Shown here: piece after piece, positions 1 through 11,774 of the stretch
Numbering within the stretch: position 1 is the first letter of the stretch
Layout of the letters: each line of letters begins with the position of its first letter
NCBI RefSeq assembly: GCF_000524195.1
Contig: NW_020170393.1
Location: 1,300,240-1,337,519, forward strand
Source: Echinococcus granulosus
Lineage: Eukaryota > Platyhelminthes > Cestoda > Cyclophyllidea > Taeniidae
Length of the DNA stretch: 37,280 bases
Direction: 5' to 3'
Program-made: the position numbers and the translations under genes
Notes under the pieces: generated by a model
The model's database searches: none
What the model was told of the DNA's origin: nothing
The model's input: the letters and a program-made list of their open reading frames with translations, nothing else

Positions 1-1810
1 CCATATTTTGTATTTTGTGAGTAGCAGTTGGTTTGGTGGTATCTTTACAGTTTTCGGCCTATCCACGGTGGCACTGCTTCAAATAAAGTTCACAAATGCT
101 ATCGCCTTTCTCCAGAAAGTGAAAGCAATCCACATTTTAGACGTAGGATTAGAAAGAGGGTGCATTGCCGCGCATTACTTCAAAGTGGTATCTACTCTTT
201 GCCTTATTTTCATCTATTTAAGGTATCAAAATTTACAGCCTTTTCTGTTTAATTTTGGCAAGTCCGCATCAGGCGATGCCTCTATCCCGTTACAAACACG
301 TGCAACTGGTTATCTCGAATAATGCAAATATTTTTCATTCCTGCTATACAAGCACAAAAGGCGGATCTGGGAAAGATGATACATCACTTTAAATGACTAT
401 TTGATTCTTTATGGTTATCTAGTAAATGATGTATGCTCTAAAGAGAGGTTAAAATTGGCCTTTTGTTGAGATAGTAACATTGAAGTTCTCAAAGACTCTT
501 AAAGTATTCAAGAGGCACCTTACAACTTGAAGGACCCTAAGTTATTAGAGTAACCCGTCTGCCATTCATATGAACTCGGGTTCTTGGTAAGACTACACTT
601 TTACATTGCTATTTTGATCATTCATAGTGTCAGATAAAGTGATCACCGGCCTCCCGTGGTCCACAGACGGAAATGAGGTTCTAACAGTAGTGTGCTACAT
701 GATATAAGCTAACCATGAAGGAGGTGGAGGCTCCTTTAGTATAATAAACTCTGACTGTACTCACGGTGCATTGTTCAAATACCCCCTTGGTGGGGGCTAC
801 TTATTACTAATTCAGTAGACTACTGACTTCAATACCATGAAATTGTAACCATTTAAAGTCAATCATTATAACTGTTATAAGTTTGTTTCAATTGAAAGTG
901 AGCTTTAAAGGTTGGAGGATTGTGACATGACTATCAAAGGGCAATAGACCATAATTATTTCCTTTATATTCTTTTAAGAGAAATTATGTGGTAATTGAAT
1001 TCCCACGGGGTCTGACTTCAGCTGCTAATATATGAAAATGCATTTGGGCATCAAATAAAAGCTTTAAAAGAACTATAAGATAAATGTAGTGATATTTTGT
1101 AGACTTGGAAGCACTAGGATAATCGTGTACTGGCCATCCGCAGTAAGACACTGAAGACCGCCAAATTTCTTCAGGATGTGATACAAAGGTGCAACACGCT
1201 GTACAGATACAAAAATTAAAGGTTTCAAAAACCCTTCTATCACTCACTTAAGGTGTCTTGAATGAAGCAGTTTGTACGGCACTATTTCATTTTACAGTGT
1301 TTATCAACAAGATTGGTTAGTGCAACGTTGAATGTCAAGTCCAAGTAAAAAATGTAGTCGGTAGTGGATGTGTAGCAAATATATTAAACAAATTACTGGT
1401 CTTTTTACAGAACTAAAAGAAGAAAGAACTGGGACACCTGATACACTGTTTACAGTGCCTCTGCAGCTACCAACCCCACTACCAATCCTTCGCCAACATG
1501 TCCATCCTGTTTGTAATAGGCAAGGCGTTCGAGGCACGCAAACAAATCGTACCTGCTCATAAATACAAAAATAAATCATTTTAAAGCAATATTTGTGCAT
1601 TTAAATACATCACTGATCAGGTTAATTTGATTTAGATGCAACGAATAGGTGTCAATAGGGGATTCTTGAAGCACGAAGGAATCAAGTTTCAATTCTTAAT
1701 GAAGACGGAGTTACAAATTGGCCAGATGGAAGTAGACGAGAAAAAGTAATCGGTTGTGAGAAGCTATTCAATGTAAAGGTAGCAATAATGTAGGCACAGG
1801 CTTAATTTAA
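1..1810. other. Upstream region without a recognisable gene
   Basis: Only short ORFs without family resemblance occur here. The most N-terminal dynein exons should lie on this side, but I could not identify them. Two small inverted repeats are visible: 718-736 (AAGGAG/CTCCTT arms around a 7-base loop) and about 781-795 (CCCCC/GGGGG arms). No promoter can be called. Confidence 0.5.
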
Positions 1811-2417
1811 TTGCTGAAGATAATGAATCAGATGACAATCAGTTGCCGAGGCTACGTAGTAGACTCTGATCGAGGCCTCATGCGGAATCCGGATCTGAAT
1901 CAACTGGCTGAGCATCTGAAAGACAGCATTAAGTTGAATCAAGCCTACCAGAATGTATACCACAGGGTGGTGAAGAACACGCGGGACGTTCGAAAGGTGG
2001 CGAAATTCTCCAAGGCTTAAATCTTCGAGGACTGCGCTTTAGAAAGTACCCTTTGATGGAAGAGACAAACTGGTGGTGAGCTTTAAAAAAATCTACAATT
2101 TCATCACGAGTAGGAGTTGCAATAAGGTCCATCTGAAAAATGCACAATTTGTCGAAAACTTGGAATTATTTAGCTCAAAGATAAGCAATCCGCAGGAGAA
2201 CCTTCAAAATACCTACAGTGATCAGTGCAATTATAGCCTGACGGTTCTCCTGAATCTGCGGCAAGCGATGAGGTTGCCCATTTCGGAGCAGGACAGTCGT
2301 TTTGGACGGCTGATCAACCAGTCATGGGATGAGGTTGATAAAATTAGTGAAAGTTACACTTGCGCTGCCGACAGTCCTCCACTCCAACACAATTTTATTC
2401 CATACTCAGATAATTAA
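1811..2417 (+). pseudogene. DNAH5/8-like: Dynein tail exon relic (DHC_N1 region, first recognised piece)
   Basis: The first frame reads LKIMNQMTISCRGYV and then LKDSIKLNQAYQNVYH, matching the DNAH5 tail pattern (FVKVTNQII...SAIKLKQEYQLCFH) without gaps. A TAA at 2018 ends this frame. The reading resumes in another frame from about 2073 with FKKIYNF, then LTVLLNLRQAMRLPI and SESYTCAADSPPLQHNF, the last corresponding to the DNAH5/8 segment before the PPLARNQPP stretch. A block of roughly 50 codons between the two halves is shortened. The tail normally dimerises heavy chains and carries intermediate chains on the outer doublet. No intact start exists; the 5' border is a guess based on where similarity begins. 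Confidence 0.8.
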
Positions 2418-2945
2418 TTTTGATTTTTATCTTGGATCCAGAATTTAAGATCACTTTACTTACGCAATAGATTAAGAGTACACGCCTTTTGCGACGTATA
2501 GTGGTAGCATTCGGTAGACGAATGATGGGTTTTTTCCTCTACAGTAGGCTTACTTGCCACTTCCACCAGTGTAGAGCTAATATTATCCCTAATGACGTCC
2601 ACTGGTATGAACCTCACGGAGGAGCTAGGAAACTAGTAGACTAGGTACCACGAACGAGACGTCATGCTGTCGACAAAGTAGGGGAATTGAGGGAGGATAA
2701 AAAAACCCACCTTCTGCTCCATCTTAAAGACATAATTTAAAATTGTGGAATTGTAGAATCGCATGTGTGAGCAATCACTATCTATGGATGGTGGAACTGA
2801 TGTCAATCCTCCAAAAGCCATCTTTCTTCAGCTGCATTTTTACTCAAGGACCAGCGAACAATCCTCTAGTTCAATAGCTTTTATGAAGTTCTTGTCACTT
2901 ACAAAATAAATAACTTTCAGGTCTTAAAAAATCTGCAAGTCTTTG
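2418..2945. other. Intron-like stretch, no gene recognised
   Basis: Nothing here can be assigned with confidence. The tail segment that would follow the first exon (about 100 residues) may survive near 2600-2700, where a frame reads YEPHGG...VGELRE, but the match is too weak to call. Confidence 0.4.
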
Positions 2946-3106
2946 ATCCATTCATCCATCCTCTATCCATCAATCCATCCACCCTGTATCTATCCATCCA
3001 TCCATCCTGTATCATTCATCCATCCACCCATCTGTCCTTCCTGTATCCATCCATCTATCCATCCTGTATAAATCCATCCATCTATCTTGTATCCATCCAT
3101 CCACCA
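2946..3106. repeat. ATCC-based minisatellite
   Basis: Runs of ATCC (with ATCT, ATTC and ACCC variants) are punctuated by CCTGTAT or CTTGTAT at intervals of about 25-35 bases, for example near 2983, 3007, 3040, 3063 and 3088. This gives a higher-order unit, not a plain tetranucleotide run. It sits in an intron of the dynein relic, just upstream of the exon at about 3181. Confidence 0.9.
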
Positions 3107-3180
3107 GCAGACAATGTGGAGACTAATTTATATGTCACTGTGAAGGATTAAATTTTCCTATCAAGAAATGGTTAACGCCT

Positions 3181-3353
3181 GCAAAAATAAGCTTTTGTAA
3201 AATACGCTTCGCGACTGCTTTCGCGTGGAGTGAATGATTCCGTCAAACCTAGAGAAGCTTTGTGTGGTTCACATCCACCGTTTAAACGAGGCTCTGGCAC
3301 TGCTACTCTACATTCACGACTGATCTAGCTCGCTCTTTGACAAGTGGATTAAG
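3181..3353 (+). pseudogene. DNAH5/8-like: Dynein tail exon relic with intact donor
   Basis: The frame reads RVE*MIPSNLEKL and then VVHIHRLNEAL, an ungapped match to the DNAH5 tail pattern RVKSKIPAAIEQL...VPHLAKVDEAL. In-frame stops lie at 3231 (TGA) and 3321 (TGA, where the family has Trp in LTWTSL). The exon ends at AAG followed by GTGAGT at 3354, a good donor. The 5' border is uncertain; similarity fades near 3181. Confidence 0.72.
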
Positions 3354-4989
3354 GTGAGTTTAGTCGGAGTCTTCACGTCTCTCAAGTGCCGCTTATAGAG
3401 CGCAGTGGAATGCTTCGTAGGATGATATATAAAGATGAAGGCATTGATTAGTACTTTGGAATAGGTTAAGCAGAAAGTCTCTTGTACCCTAACGTAATCA
3501 ATGAAAGAGGCAACTGTTACCGATCTCTTTCCACCAGTCAAGCTGGTTGACGATTAACCATGAAATTGACTTCACTGCTAATCATCCAAGCGGGTTTGGG
3601 TTAAAATTCACGATAAAATTTGGCATTTTACAAACAAACATAAGCACGAAGGAGATAATTGTCACTGTAGTGGCTTACGTACCTAATTATCAATCTGGGC
3701 TACCAAAGGGAGGAAAGGCCTTTCCGTGACGCTCGTTCACTATGTTAGTAAAGTATAAGCTGTGCTAGTTAGTACGCAAGACCTAAAGCAGTGACTGGAT
3801 CTCCTTCTATGCTGCTTTTAGTCACAATGACAAGCTGTCACCGCGACTTGAGCGAGTAGTCAGCCCCCACACTCACATAGGGTCAGGCGAGTTTCCGCAG
3901 ACAAAAAATCACGAAATTTGCATTCATTGGAGTTACTCCCTTGAAAAGAGGGTAAATTACACCTAAGTTAGCTAATCGGGATTGGCAGTTACTCTCAACT
4001 ACAAGTAGAATGCTAATCCAAGAGGTTTTAGGATTAGATATACCTAGATCAATTAAGTATTTGTAGATTCCTCAGATCTAAGCGACATCTTTGTTCATGT
4101 TTAATGTTAAATTGTATTAGTTCTTCAAATTCACTCAGACAGCTGCACCCGGCAAATTTTTTTTCCAGTAATTGTGTGATTCTGGATGCATTGTGCTCTA
4201 CACCGGTGACAATCAATAGGTGCTTTTACATTTCCCCATGATGCTGCCAAAAGCTCCGCAAATTCTATCATCCTATGCACACTCTATTGTTGTGCCACTG
4301 CTGACGACAACCGGTGGAAAACCACCGAGAGACAATGCAAGCATCCACTCCCACTCTCGCCTCTTGCGATACTTTGGGTTTTTAAGAAAAGTACTGAGAA
4401 AGGAATGTCTCATGACAAAATTTGAGTGACTGCCGGTGATTGATTACGCAAGCCTTGGGTGCGAGTAGGAAATCAAAAATAGTAATATCCGAAGGCCGGC
4501 AGATAAAAAGACTAAGAAGCCATGCCTGACAGCAAAATTAAATTTACTCTAACTATAATTGCAGTTGTGCAGTGAGACAACTACCAGTGTGGAGCCCAAA
4601 TAACAAATTTGGAGACTAGTTGGAATTTTTCAAAGCCTCGCAGGTAGTTGATTCATTATGGTGCTAATAATTTCAGGGAAGAGGAAACACATGGATATTT
4701 ATGCCCACTTTTACGCGTTTGGAACTGTGAGTGGGCTATACGCGGCCTCGAGAGGACGGACTACCAAATTGAGCCAACTCTGGCTGCAATGGGACGACGC
4801 AAGTTCGCCCGATTTCCTGACTAGTAAGAGACACGTCGCTACGAGCTGCCAAGTAGACGAGAGAACGAAACAGCTCTTATTGCCGCTCCTTTTGCCATCA
4901 CCTCAGCTGCCACATCGACTCGTGTAGCTTTGAGTGGTGCCACTCCACTAAATTCTATTTTCAGGGTTGTCGGTACCCCGGTGTGGGGG
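3354..4989. other. Intron-like stretch, no gene recognised
   Basis: Scattered ORFs of 60-90 codons on both strands (for example 4220-4429 and 4658-4927 on +) show no domain or motif I recognise. They are judged to be chance ORFs in intronic sequence. Confidence 0.5.
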
Positions 4990-5090
4990 TGGAGTTTAAG
5001 CGAGTTCATGCAGATTGCTATAAGATAGGCATATAATGCCGCTGCGTTGCTATGAGAGCTCTCGCAAGTCGTCCTTGAGATGGCCAAGAC
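4990..5090 (+). pseudogene. Possible dynein tail exon scrap
   Basis: One frame reads LSEFMQIAI and then AALL*ELS, which can be laid on the DNAH5 tail pattern VNDLIEFRI...TPLCQLP with about two residues missing. The TGA would replace the Cys codon. Its place between better tail exons at 3.2 and 5.5 kb fits, but identity is low. Confidence 0.3.
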
Positions 5091-5524
5091 CTACGCCACT
5101 GTAGCGTTGACCTATTATAATGCATTTGTTAATGTTATTTTGGGACTAGTTCCAATGTTCATTTTGATGAAATATACGGGTAAACACGTACGTTGCCGAT
5201 GCAGTAACTGAAGCCAAAGAAGATGGCAACAGAGCTAGCATCTAGCAAGGAACGAAGTGGATTATCATGCAAACTACAATAGCACTTGACGAAAGGATTC
5301 ACAGTTTCCGCCAGCGTGCAGTAGAGGCAATGATAAAGTCGGAGTGAGGATCTCTGGATGACTTATGGAGCAATCTTGGCAGCAGGCACCGTCTTGGCCT
5401 ATTGAAATATGTCTAAGTAGGTGCTGAAATACAAACAGGTGAGCTGTCACTTTACAGTTTTGCCTGCTGACTATAATTCAAAACATTTTTTTAAATAAGA
5501 GTGTATTATTTTGTTTCGTAATTA

Positions 5525-5685
5525 GGACAATTTATCCGACAGCCACGGTGAGAGGTGAGGTGGTGGTACAAGTTGATCAAATCAACTTAAAGGACTTTGA
5601 AAAAGGATATGAAGGCCATCCTTTCGTCCATAAAGAATATTGGAAAGTGGTCAGAAGTTGGTAGAGCGAGAATTCAGTATTAGCT
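5525..5685 (+). pseudogene. DNAH5/8-like: Dynein tail exon relic
   Basis: A first frame reads VQVDQINLKDFEKG. After a one-base shift near 5608 it continues MKAILSSIKNIGKWSEV. This matches the family pattern ALEDVQQTLNKAVECIIS followed by KGVRQWSSEL, including the K-x(4)-W-S spacing. It lies in the right order between the 3.2 kb and 7.0 kb tail pieces. A TAG near 5688 follows. The exon also contains a perfect 8-bp inverted repeat with a 3-base loop at 5570-5588. Confidence 0.6.
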
Positions 5686-6974
5686 CGGGTTGGTGCAAGC
5701 ACACTTCAAATCCCCTTTTCTGGGGGAATCCATAACCGTCATTATATGTCGTCTTCTTTTTATTGAAAATAAAAAAAGGAAGCAACGGCTGCTTGTGTGG
5801 AAACGATAAACGGGTTAAGCTCGTTTATGGAAGCGGGTAGTATTCGTGATTGCGGTTTCAGGAATTCTCTTCTTTTCAGTGGGACTCAAGCCTCTACCAG
5901 TACTACTCTCAGTGTCCCCGAGGCCTAGCGGTCAGTCCCCTCGATGTTTACGTGCCGTTTAACTGCCTGATTCTTGACCTTGCTACTGAATAGTAAAAAG
6001 TGCTCAATTTTCCCCAATTGTGGGTTGCCTCTCGCGTTGTGTACAGAGGCATGAGTTTTAGTAGGCGGAGCGTTTAAGTCAAATCGCGATTTTGGAATTT
6101 TGCTTTATGTCTCTATTCTAAAATGTAACTAATGCTAAGAAAATTTTATCAGTAAGCCGAACCCTTGTCAACGGTGGTGCCCAGCGTGTACCAACTTTTC
6201 GATTCAACCAGCGTCTGTGAATGACTGTTTTGCGTTCACATTCCCCTTAGAGGTTTCATCTCTTGAGCAATTTCATCACACGTTAGATTATGTGTCAATG
6301 ATTCAGGTTTAGGCATTGTACTTGACTAACAGGGGATAGGAATCAACGTAGGGAGGACCATTACTGGTAGGTGTGCAGCTATCTTTGCCACTTGAAGTTA
6401 GTGCCGCAGAGAAGCGCTTTCTCAGGTCATGCAGCTGGAAGACTTCAGAGGATACTGGCTAATGTCTAGAGGTTTAGGTTTCATGCCTTTGATCTCACTC
6501 CTAAGAGCCATTGTTTACTACCACCACGTACTTACTGTCACCGTTGTCTGCCATCTTGTTGAGCAGAAGCATCTCAGGTGATGTAAGAGTGCAGTTTTGA
6601 CTTGATTGAAACAGCCCATTTAATGTGTGCAAGAAGTAGATGCATTTAAATCATGTATTATGTTTTTCACGTGTCAAACTCATTAACTGGAGTCCATGGC
6701 AGCTCAGTGCAGACGAATGAACAGGCTATAAACTGCTACATTGACCTACGCTATGACAAGGAGATTAACAAAATGCAATCTCTTCTACATGACTAAATCT
6801 TTTTGATAAAAATATATACTAATTTCCAGAATGTAGGTGATACTTTGAGTGTCGCCTTTAAGCACTCATCGAAACCTGGCTTCATCCATCACAAGTCACT
6901 TGATTGGCTATCTATCTAACCTTTAAAACAAGATAATCGTGTTTTTAGGTCGAATAATGGAACTGACGCTAGTT
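5686..6974. other. Intron-like stretch, no gene recognised
   Basis: No ORF longer than about 60 codons and no dynein similarity were found. No repeat of the R1 family is visible here. Confidence 0.5.
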
Positions 6975-7405
6975 ATAAGCCACTTTCGGGACTTTCTTCT
7001 CCGCTGGATCACTTCACCTATGAAGTGTCTTCAGGAGTTTCTCTGAGAGCATTATACGCCGACGATAGCAGAGTGTGAGGAGGAGTGCACAAAGCTCTAT
7101 GAGGTGAAAAAGGGTTTAATAAAAATCTTCATGACATAGACTACATTGGATCACTGGAGGTTTACGCGAGTGGTTCCAAGTATCTGGCACTGCGTCGACC
7201 AAAGGAGCATCAGCGAATCTTTGTGGATCACGACGTGGAAAGATTAATCTACCCGATCTTTGCAGATCTGGCTCAAATCGAAGCAATTGAACGTAACATC
7301 TCAAAGCTCTTAAAAAACATTCCTAAATTCAGCATTGTGATGGAAGCAATTTCTGACTTGAGAAGCATTGGGAACGCGGAGGAAATAAGGATTATGGTGG
7401 TTGAG
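6975..7405 (+). pseudogene. DNAH5/8-like: Dynein tail exon relic (long)
   Basis: The first frame (from 6981) reads RWITSPMKCLQEFL*EHYTP and then AECEEECTKLYEVKKG, with a TGA at 7044. Near 7105 the frame shifts to DYIGSLEVYASGSKYLALRR and runs on through RLIYPIFADLAQIE, LLKNIPKFSIVMEAISDLRS and IGNAEEI. The DNAH5 equivalent is the tail region with VCVGSIALYT and IRIAMAALKEI. The last 100 codons are continuous. GTATGG at 7406 is a possible donor. Confidence 0.82.
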
Positions 7406-7866
7406 GTATGGATAGATAATTTTTGCACTTAAAGCAAATGGTTCCAACTTGGCGCTTCATAGAGGATCTTTAGTAGGCAGCAAAAAGTAGTTGATATTAA
7501 AGATTATTGATAAAGTAGTAACTTTTTAGGAAAAGTAACTGAGATTCAGTAAGTGTTATAAAAATTGGTTTTAAATGGATTTAAGGGTAGATGGTATTAA
7601 AATGTGGTTTTTATTAACAGTGAATGGATGGGAGCTTACTCTGACACAAAATAAACCCTCTTCTACGACCCTATGGTCACCATTCATGAAAGTCAAAGGG
7701 AGAAATTCCCCACCTACACTCAAAGCTATTGCTGCAAGTGCTACTTATTACTATAAGTAGACAACCGTTTCTATATCAGTTAAGACTACTACATAGCTGA
7801 TGATTCTGCTTTTCGATCTCAAGGAAGGGTAACAAGTGCTAAGCAAGTATCACGCACAACTGTCAG

Positions 7867-8033
7867 TGGAGATAGTGGACCGCATCCAAGTAGTCCAATG
7901 GGTCTTCAACCCCGTCATCGGTAAGGCGATGAACTAGTCGCTTACTGTGAAGGGCAGGTACAAGGAGGATCCGCGCCAGAGGACTGCCATGACGAAGGCC
8001 GAAGTAGACAATTTTATCGAGACATTCTATCAG
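7867..8033 (+). pseudogene. DNAH5/8-like: Dynein tail exon relic with both splice signals
   Basis: The exon lies between an acceptor-like CTGTCAG and a donor GTAAGC at 8034. The single frame reads VEIVDRIQVVQW up to AMTKAEVDNFIETFYQ, with one TAG at 7935. It lines up without gaps with the family segment that begins EEIDKVDTLHYAW and ends with an F-Y motif (HQFYLDY). Keeping both splice signals and a single stop makes this one of the best-preserved exons. Confidence 0.72.
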
Positions 8034-8413
8034 GTAAGCAGTGCCAGTTACTACTTGCTTTTGGTATCTAGTGTATCCCTCAATGCAGTATAAGGCAAAG
8101 CGATTAGGTAATAGGTTTATACAAGTGAGCCGATGGGCAAGTAGCATTGACGAGAACTTGAGAATAAATACGGTTGTGATTTTTTAGGGAAAATACTCAA
8201 CTTTTTTTTACCAAGGTATTTATAATTGGTCAACCTATAAAAACTTCATTTAGATGGAAATAAAGCACTCTTGGATAGACATAATTTCATAACTCCATTG
8301 GAAAAAGTCTGACATGAATCTGCGTACTCACTCATGCATGCCTTGTTCCAAGTCATTTAAAAATTCTAGCCTGTGCACAAAAATATCATCATATCTCTTT
8401 CTTTTTCCCATAG

Positions 8414-8740
8414 AAAGGATTCAGGGAGTCAAACGTTACGCAAACTGAGGCAATGGACTGTTAAGTGATCTTCCGTAACAACAACGAACGACTGATGATG
8501 AAAGCGGAGGAGATACTGTAGAGACAGTGTCATTTTGATCTGTCTACGACGAGTCTGGCCAACCTCTGGGTGGTAGAAGTGCATATGGAATTGCTGCATC
8601 GCCTCTACAATGACGTGCACAGTGAGGTTAACGAGTTCTGCCAGACGCCCTGGAAGAGGGCCATCCTTCAGGAGATTGAGTATAGCCTTTCGCGTTGTAG
8701 ACTAGACAAGCCTGCCCCGATTCCTATTTCTGCAACCTGA
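8414..8740 (+). pseudogene. DNAH5/8-like: Dynein tail exon relic
   Basis: The exon follows a CCCATAG acceptor. One frame is held throughout: GFRESNVTQTEAMDC*VIF, then RNNNERLMMKAEEIL*RQCH, then ELLHRLYNDVHSEVNEF and SRCRLDKPAP. The family pattern is [20 protein letters not shown], then NLLQKIYTLYNSV and NRCRKLP. The stops are TAA at 8462 and TAG at 8519. No frameshift is needed over about 105 codons, so substitutions dominate the decay here. The 3' border is uncertain. Confidence 0.82.
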
Positions 8741-8830
8741 CTGCTTTTTCTTCTAAGATTTGAGGGATAATCGTTGTTAAATTAACGGCCTGGGTCAAGA
8801 AGCCCTACATTTAGCTTTTTACATCTCCAG

Positions 8831-9310
8831 GTGTCACTATCTGCCATCAATGCTCAGGTCCTCAACTGTGCACTCTTATTTGGAGAACACGATCTCAATC
8901 CTGGTGGACAAAATGCTGATGCTGCAGATGTTCCGTAACTCTGTTGTAAAGTCGCGTCACTGGGGTATGATCATTTAGATCACTGGCCAGATGAACATCG
9001 ACTGGGAGAAGGAGAGGATGCGATCCACTAAGGCCTTAGAGGATTTGCTATAGGACCAGACGATGACACCGAATGTGATGCCGTGGAGGATGTCTGCATA
9101 GGTACAACGTGAGAGAAGGAGATTGAAGTGAAACTGCAACGCGTTTCACAGGACTGGGAGGAGCAGGAGTTTGTTCCGAACCACTTTCAAGAACAGCAGA
9201 GGGCTTCTACTCAAGAATAGCGAAGTACAGAGATTCAGAGCCCTTTGAAGGACTCTCGCATGACCCTTTCACCACTCTCCAACAGTTGGCAAGTTGACAC
9301 TAGCTACTAA
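8831..9310 (+). pseudogene. DNAH5/8-like: Dynein linker exon relic (DHC_N2 start)
   Basis: It follows a CTCCAG acceptor. The frame reads DKMLMLQMFRNSVVKSRHWG and MII*ITGQ, matching the family RHW motif (MERHWERITTLTG). TAG codons lie at 8976 and 9051. A shift near 9075 leads to DAVEDVCIG, a TGA at 9110, then EKEIEVKLQRVSQDWEEQEF and, after a TAG at 9218, PLKDSRMTLSPLSNS. The family equivalents are IEDICISAVKERDIEQKL and MEDSLMLLGSLLSNR. In a working motor this linker swings across the AAA ring during the power stroke. Confidence 0.85.
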
Positions 9311-9597
9311 AGTCGAGAAACTCGGAATCAGAGAATTGTGTAGAATTACGGATAGATATCACTATATATCATGATTTATGGTTGTAAAAGGGTAAATCTA
9401 CTGGATCTTTCTTTAGTGAGCAATTTCAGTCCTACGAGGCACGAACACGATATAGTTTGCAGTCATTTTCACAAATTGAAAAGATCTCAATTAACTGGTA
9501 TATGGTGTCCGTAGTCTTACATTGTAAAATACTGAATTTCCTACACCGCGTAAACGCGACAGGAATGCTATTACTGTAGATTCAATAAGCCTTTCAG

Positions 9598-10125
9598 GTA
9601 CCAAAAAGTCAAGTGGGTGAACAACCTAACAACAGTAAACGAGGTGCTGGACTACTAAGTGAATGTACATTCCCTGTGGGTCTATCTCGAAACCCACGTT
9701 CATGAGTGGAGACACCAGGAAACAGGCGCCACAGGAGGCGCGACGCTTCTTAAAGGTAGACTGGTCCTGGGTCAAGATCACTGACCGGGCGAGCGGGGCT
9801 CGCTCGGTGATCGTCTGCTGTACATCAGATGCCATCTTACTGGAACTGTTTCCACGGATGCTTGAGCAGTTAAAATTTTGTCGGCGCTCACTGTCGGGTA
9901 ACTTGGAGAGCAAGAGGCTCCTATTTCCAAGCATCTTATTCTTTACTTACTCAGTGCTACTAGAGATGCTTAACCAGACCTCATCTTCAGAGTCCACTTA
10001 GCCCCACCAGCCTACAATTTTTGACAGTAATCATCAACTGCGATTCTTTAAGGAGGACTCATAGATTACGGAGGCATAGTTGCCTCTCAATGAGGAACTG
10101 ATTGTTGGATTAAGTAAAAATGCCT
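9598..10125 (+). pseudogene. DNAH5/8-like: Dynein linker exon relic (best linker match)
   Basis: It follows CTTTCAG. VKWVNNLTTVNEVLDY* and HSLWVYLETHV match the family IQKWVQYL...LWIYLEAVF. A shift near 9700 leads into a long open stretch with KQAPQEARRFLKVDWSWVKI, MLEQLKFCRRSLSGNLESKR and LLEMLNQTSSSES. KQLPKEAKRF followed by SWVKIM is typical of the DNAH5/8 branch, and this is the main reason for the subfamily call. After TAG at 9999 the same frame continues IFDSNHQLRFFKEDS, with TAG at 10062 and 10077, then LPLNEELI, which still matches. The exon includes a GC-rich near-palindrome around 9783-9807. Confidence 0.9.
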
Positions 10126-10370
10126 CTTAACTTTTACCCTTCGTCGACATTGGAGGCAATGATTAAAAGTTGAAGTACGGATATTAGGCCCAGTCCGAGT
10201 ATTTACCTTCGGTCAACATAAATGGAGTTGAAATAAATAGGGCGTGTACAGCTTCTACCCACTACCAGAAAAATTAAAAGCGTTAAACCATGAAATCTAT
10301 GGTACTGTCAAAAACTGCTTTTTAAATACAACTGAACCCACAACTGCGTTGTAAAGGCCCCATTGAATTG

Positions 10371-10745
10371 TGGCCGATGCGACTTCGCATGACAGTGAAG
10401 TACTCCCTCCTCCACATAGCCCACATTCGGTTGATGGACTTGGCGCTCAACCTTCAACGATTTCTCGATAAGCAGATCTGTCAGTTGGCCATTCTGATCA
10501 CCCAAATGGTGCAAATGCAGGACCCTAACATGGCCTTAAACAAGTCAAGGGAGAATCCTAAGATTGTAACAGATGATAGCCGGAGGTTCACAACTCTTGG
10601 AAATGCTTAGGAGTAAAAGTACCACCAATTTGAGTCCTACAGATTAGATGTAATAAAAGACGCTTATCACCATACATCTTTGTCAGAAAGACTTGTTTGA
10701 TGATGTTGTAGATTCTATTAAAGGAATCCCTACTCGATGGTAACA
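10371..10745 (+). pseudogene. DNAH5/8-like: Dynein linker exon relic
   Basis: The frame is open for about 80 codons: SLLHIAHIRLMDLALNLQRF, then DKQICQLAILITQMVQM and MALNKSRENPKI. This matches the family pattern SLHLVIRQ...QVGLLGIQMIW and RNAKFDKKIM. After stops near 10607 the same frame continues KYHQFESY and ends around CCRFY*RNPYSM, the equivalent of KQCRFYFNEDSDKM. It connects the linker to the start of AAA1. Confidence 0.78.
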
Positions 10746-11514
10746 GCAAATGGTGTGCATTGGAAATAATTTGCATTCCATGAGGTTTCCTGTAAGTTTT
10801 ACTCCAATTCCAAACTTAGACTATTATCTTAAAATCGTTTTTTTTTCTCTGTAAAATCACTACTTCCACTATAAAATATTAGGAGACTCTACTAACCAAG
10901 AAATGAGGATAGAAAACATGCTAGTTTGATGGTGTCTCACAGCGAACAAATACACACAAATCTGCCACTTTTGTTATCGTGTCCTTGTCTGTTTAAATAT
11001 GCTAGGGCATCCTAACTGTCTTGACACCCTCCGTAATCGTACAGTCTAAAACCGGAAGTATTCTCGCATGATTGCGTTTTGTTCACCACTCCCACAGCAA
11101 ATCTAGTTTGCCCGATGAAATATATATCGCTTGTTCATAGGATTGGCTGCTATGGGTTTGGAACCACCGCTGTCAGGATCGTCACCTACTACCTCATTTG
11201 AAATGCTTACACGATTCAAATGTCTTGCTGGTGGAAACCTGAGCGCTCCACCATCGTAGTGGCATGGTCGAGAGCTTTGCAAGTACTAGGAGATATCCAC
11301 GCCTCCGAGTTTTAAAGTCTTGGTACCAGTTCACAAGCCACTTCGTTTATCACCGCGCACCCACTACCACCGCTGCTACCATCTCACCTTGATTAAGGGT
11401 GTCTAGCCTCGTCCACAGCATTTTAGCATGCTAATAATTATTGAACATAGTTGCTTCATTCGATTGCGTGACTGCCACAACAACCTCATTTTATGCGCAA
11501 TGGTGAAGTGGTAA

Positions 11515-11565
11515 GTCTAGGTTTGGTTCAAAAGCTCCTTGTACCTTCTTTCTGATTGCTATGAA
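11515..11565 (-). repeat. Possible short R1 fragment, reverse orientation
   Basis: On the minus strand, GAAGGTACAAGGAG and a nearby AACCAAACC resemble the distal part of the R1 family (GAGGTACAAGGAG...ACCAAAAC). Only about 50 bases match, so this may be chance. Confidence 0.25.
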
Positions 11566-11774
11566 TGCTTCATAGGTTGAAACAAGGCTTGTGCATTTAT
11601 TTTACACGTTATTTCATCCAACATACAACTCAAATAAAAGAAAGGTTGTTTCGGAATTAAATCATATCGCACATTTCCACTTTACGGGTTCAACGGAGTG
11701 TTCACCTCCATCCCTGGACGATTTTAATTAGCTTAAGCAAACGCGGGTCCATTTCACGGAGGGGACCACTTTGT

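Noticed and set aside
1365..1562. 64-codon ORF with ITGLFTELKEE as an upstream dynein tail exon
   Set aside because: The corresponding tail segment is already matched better at 1811 (LKIMNQMTISC), so this resemblance is likely chance.
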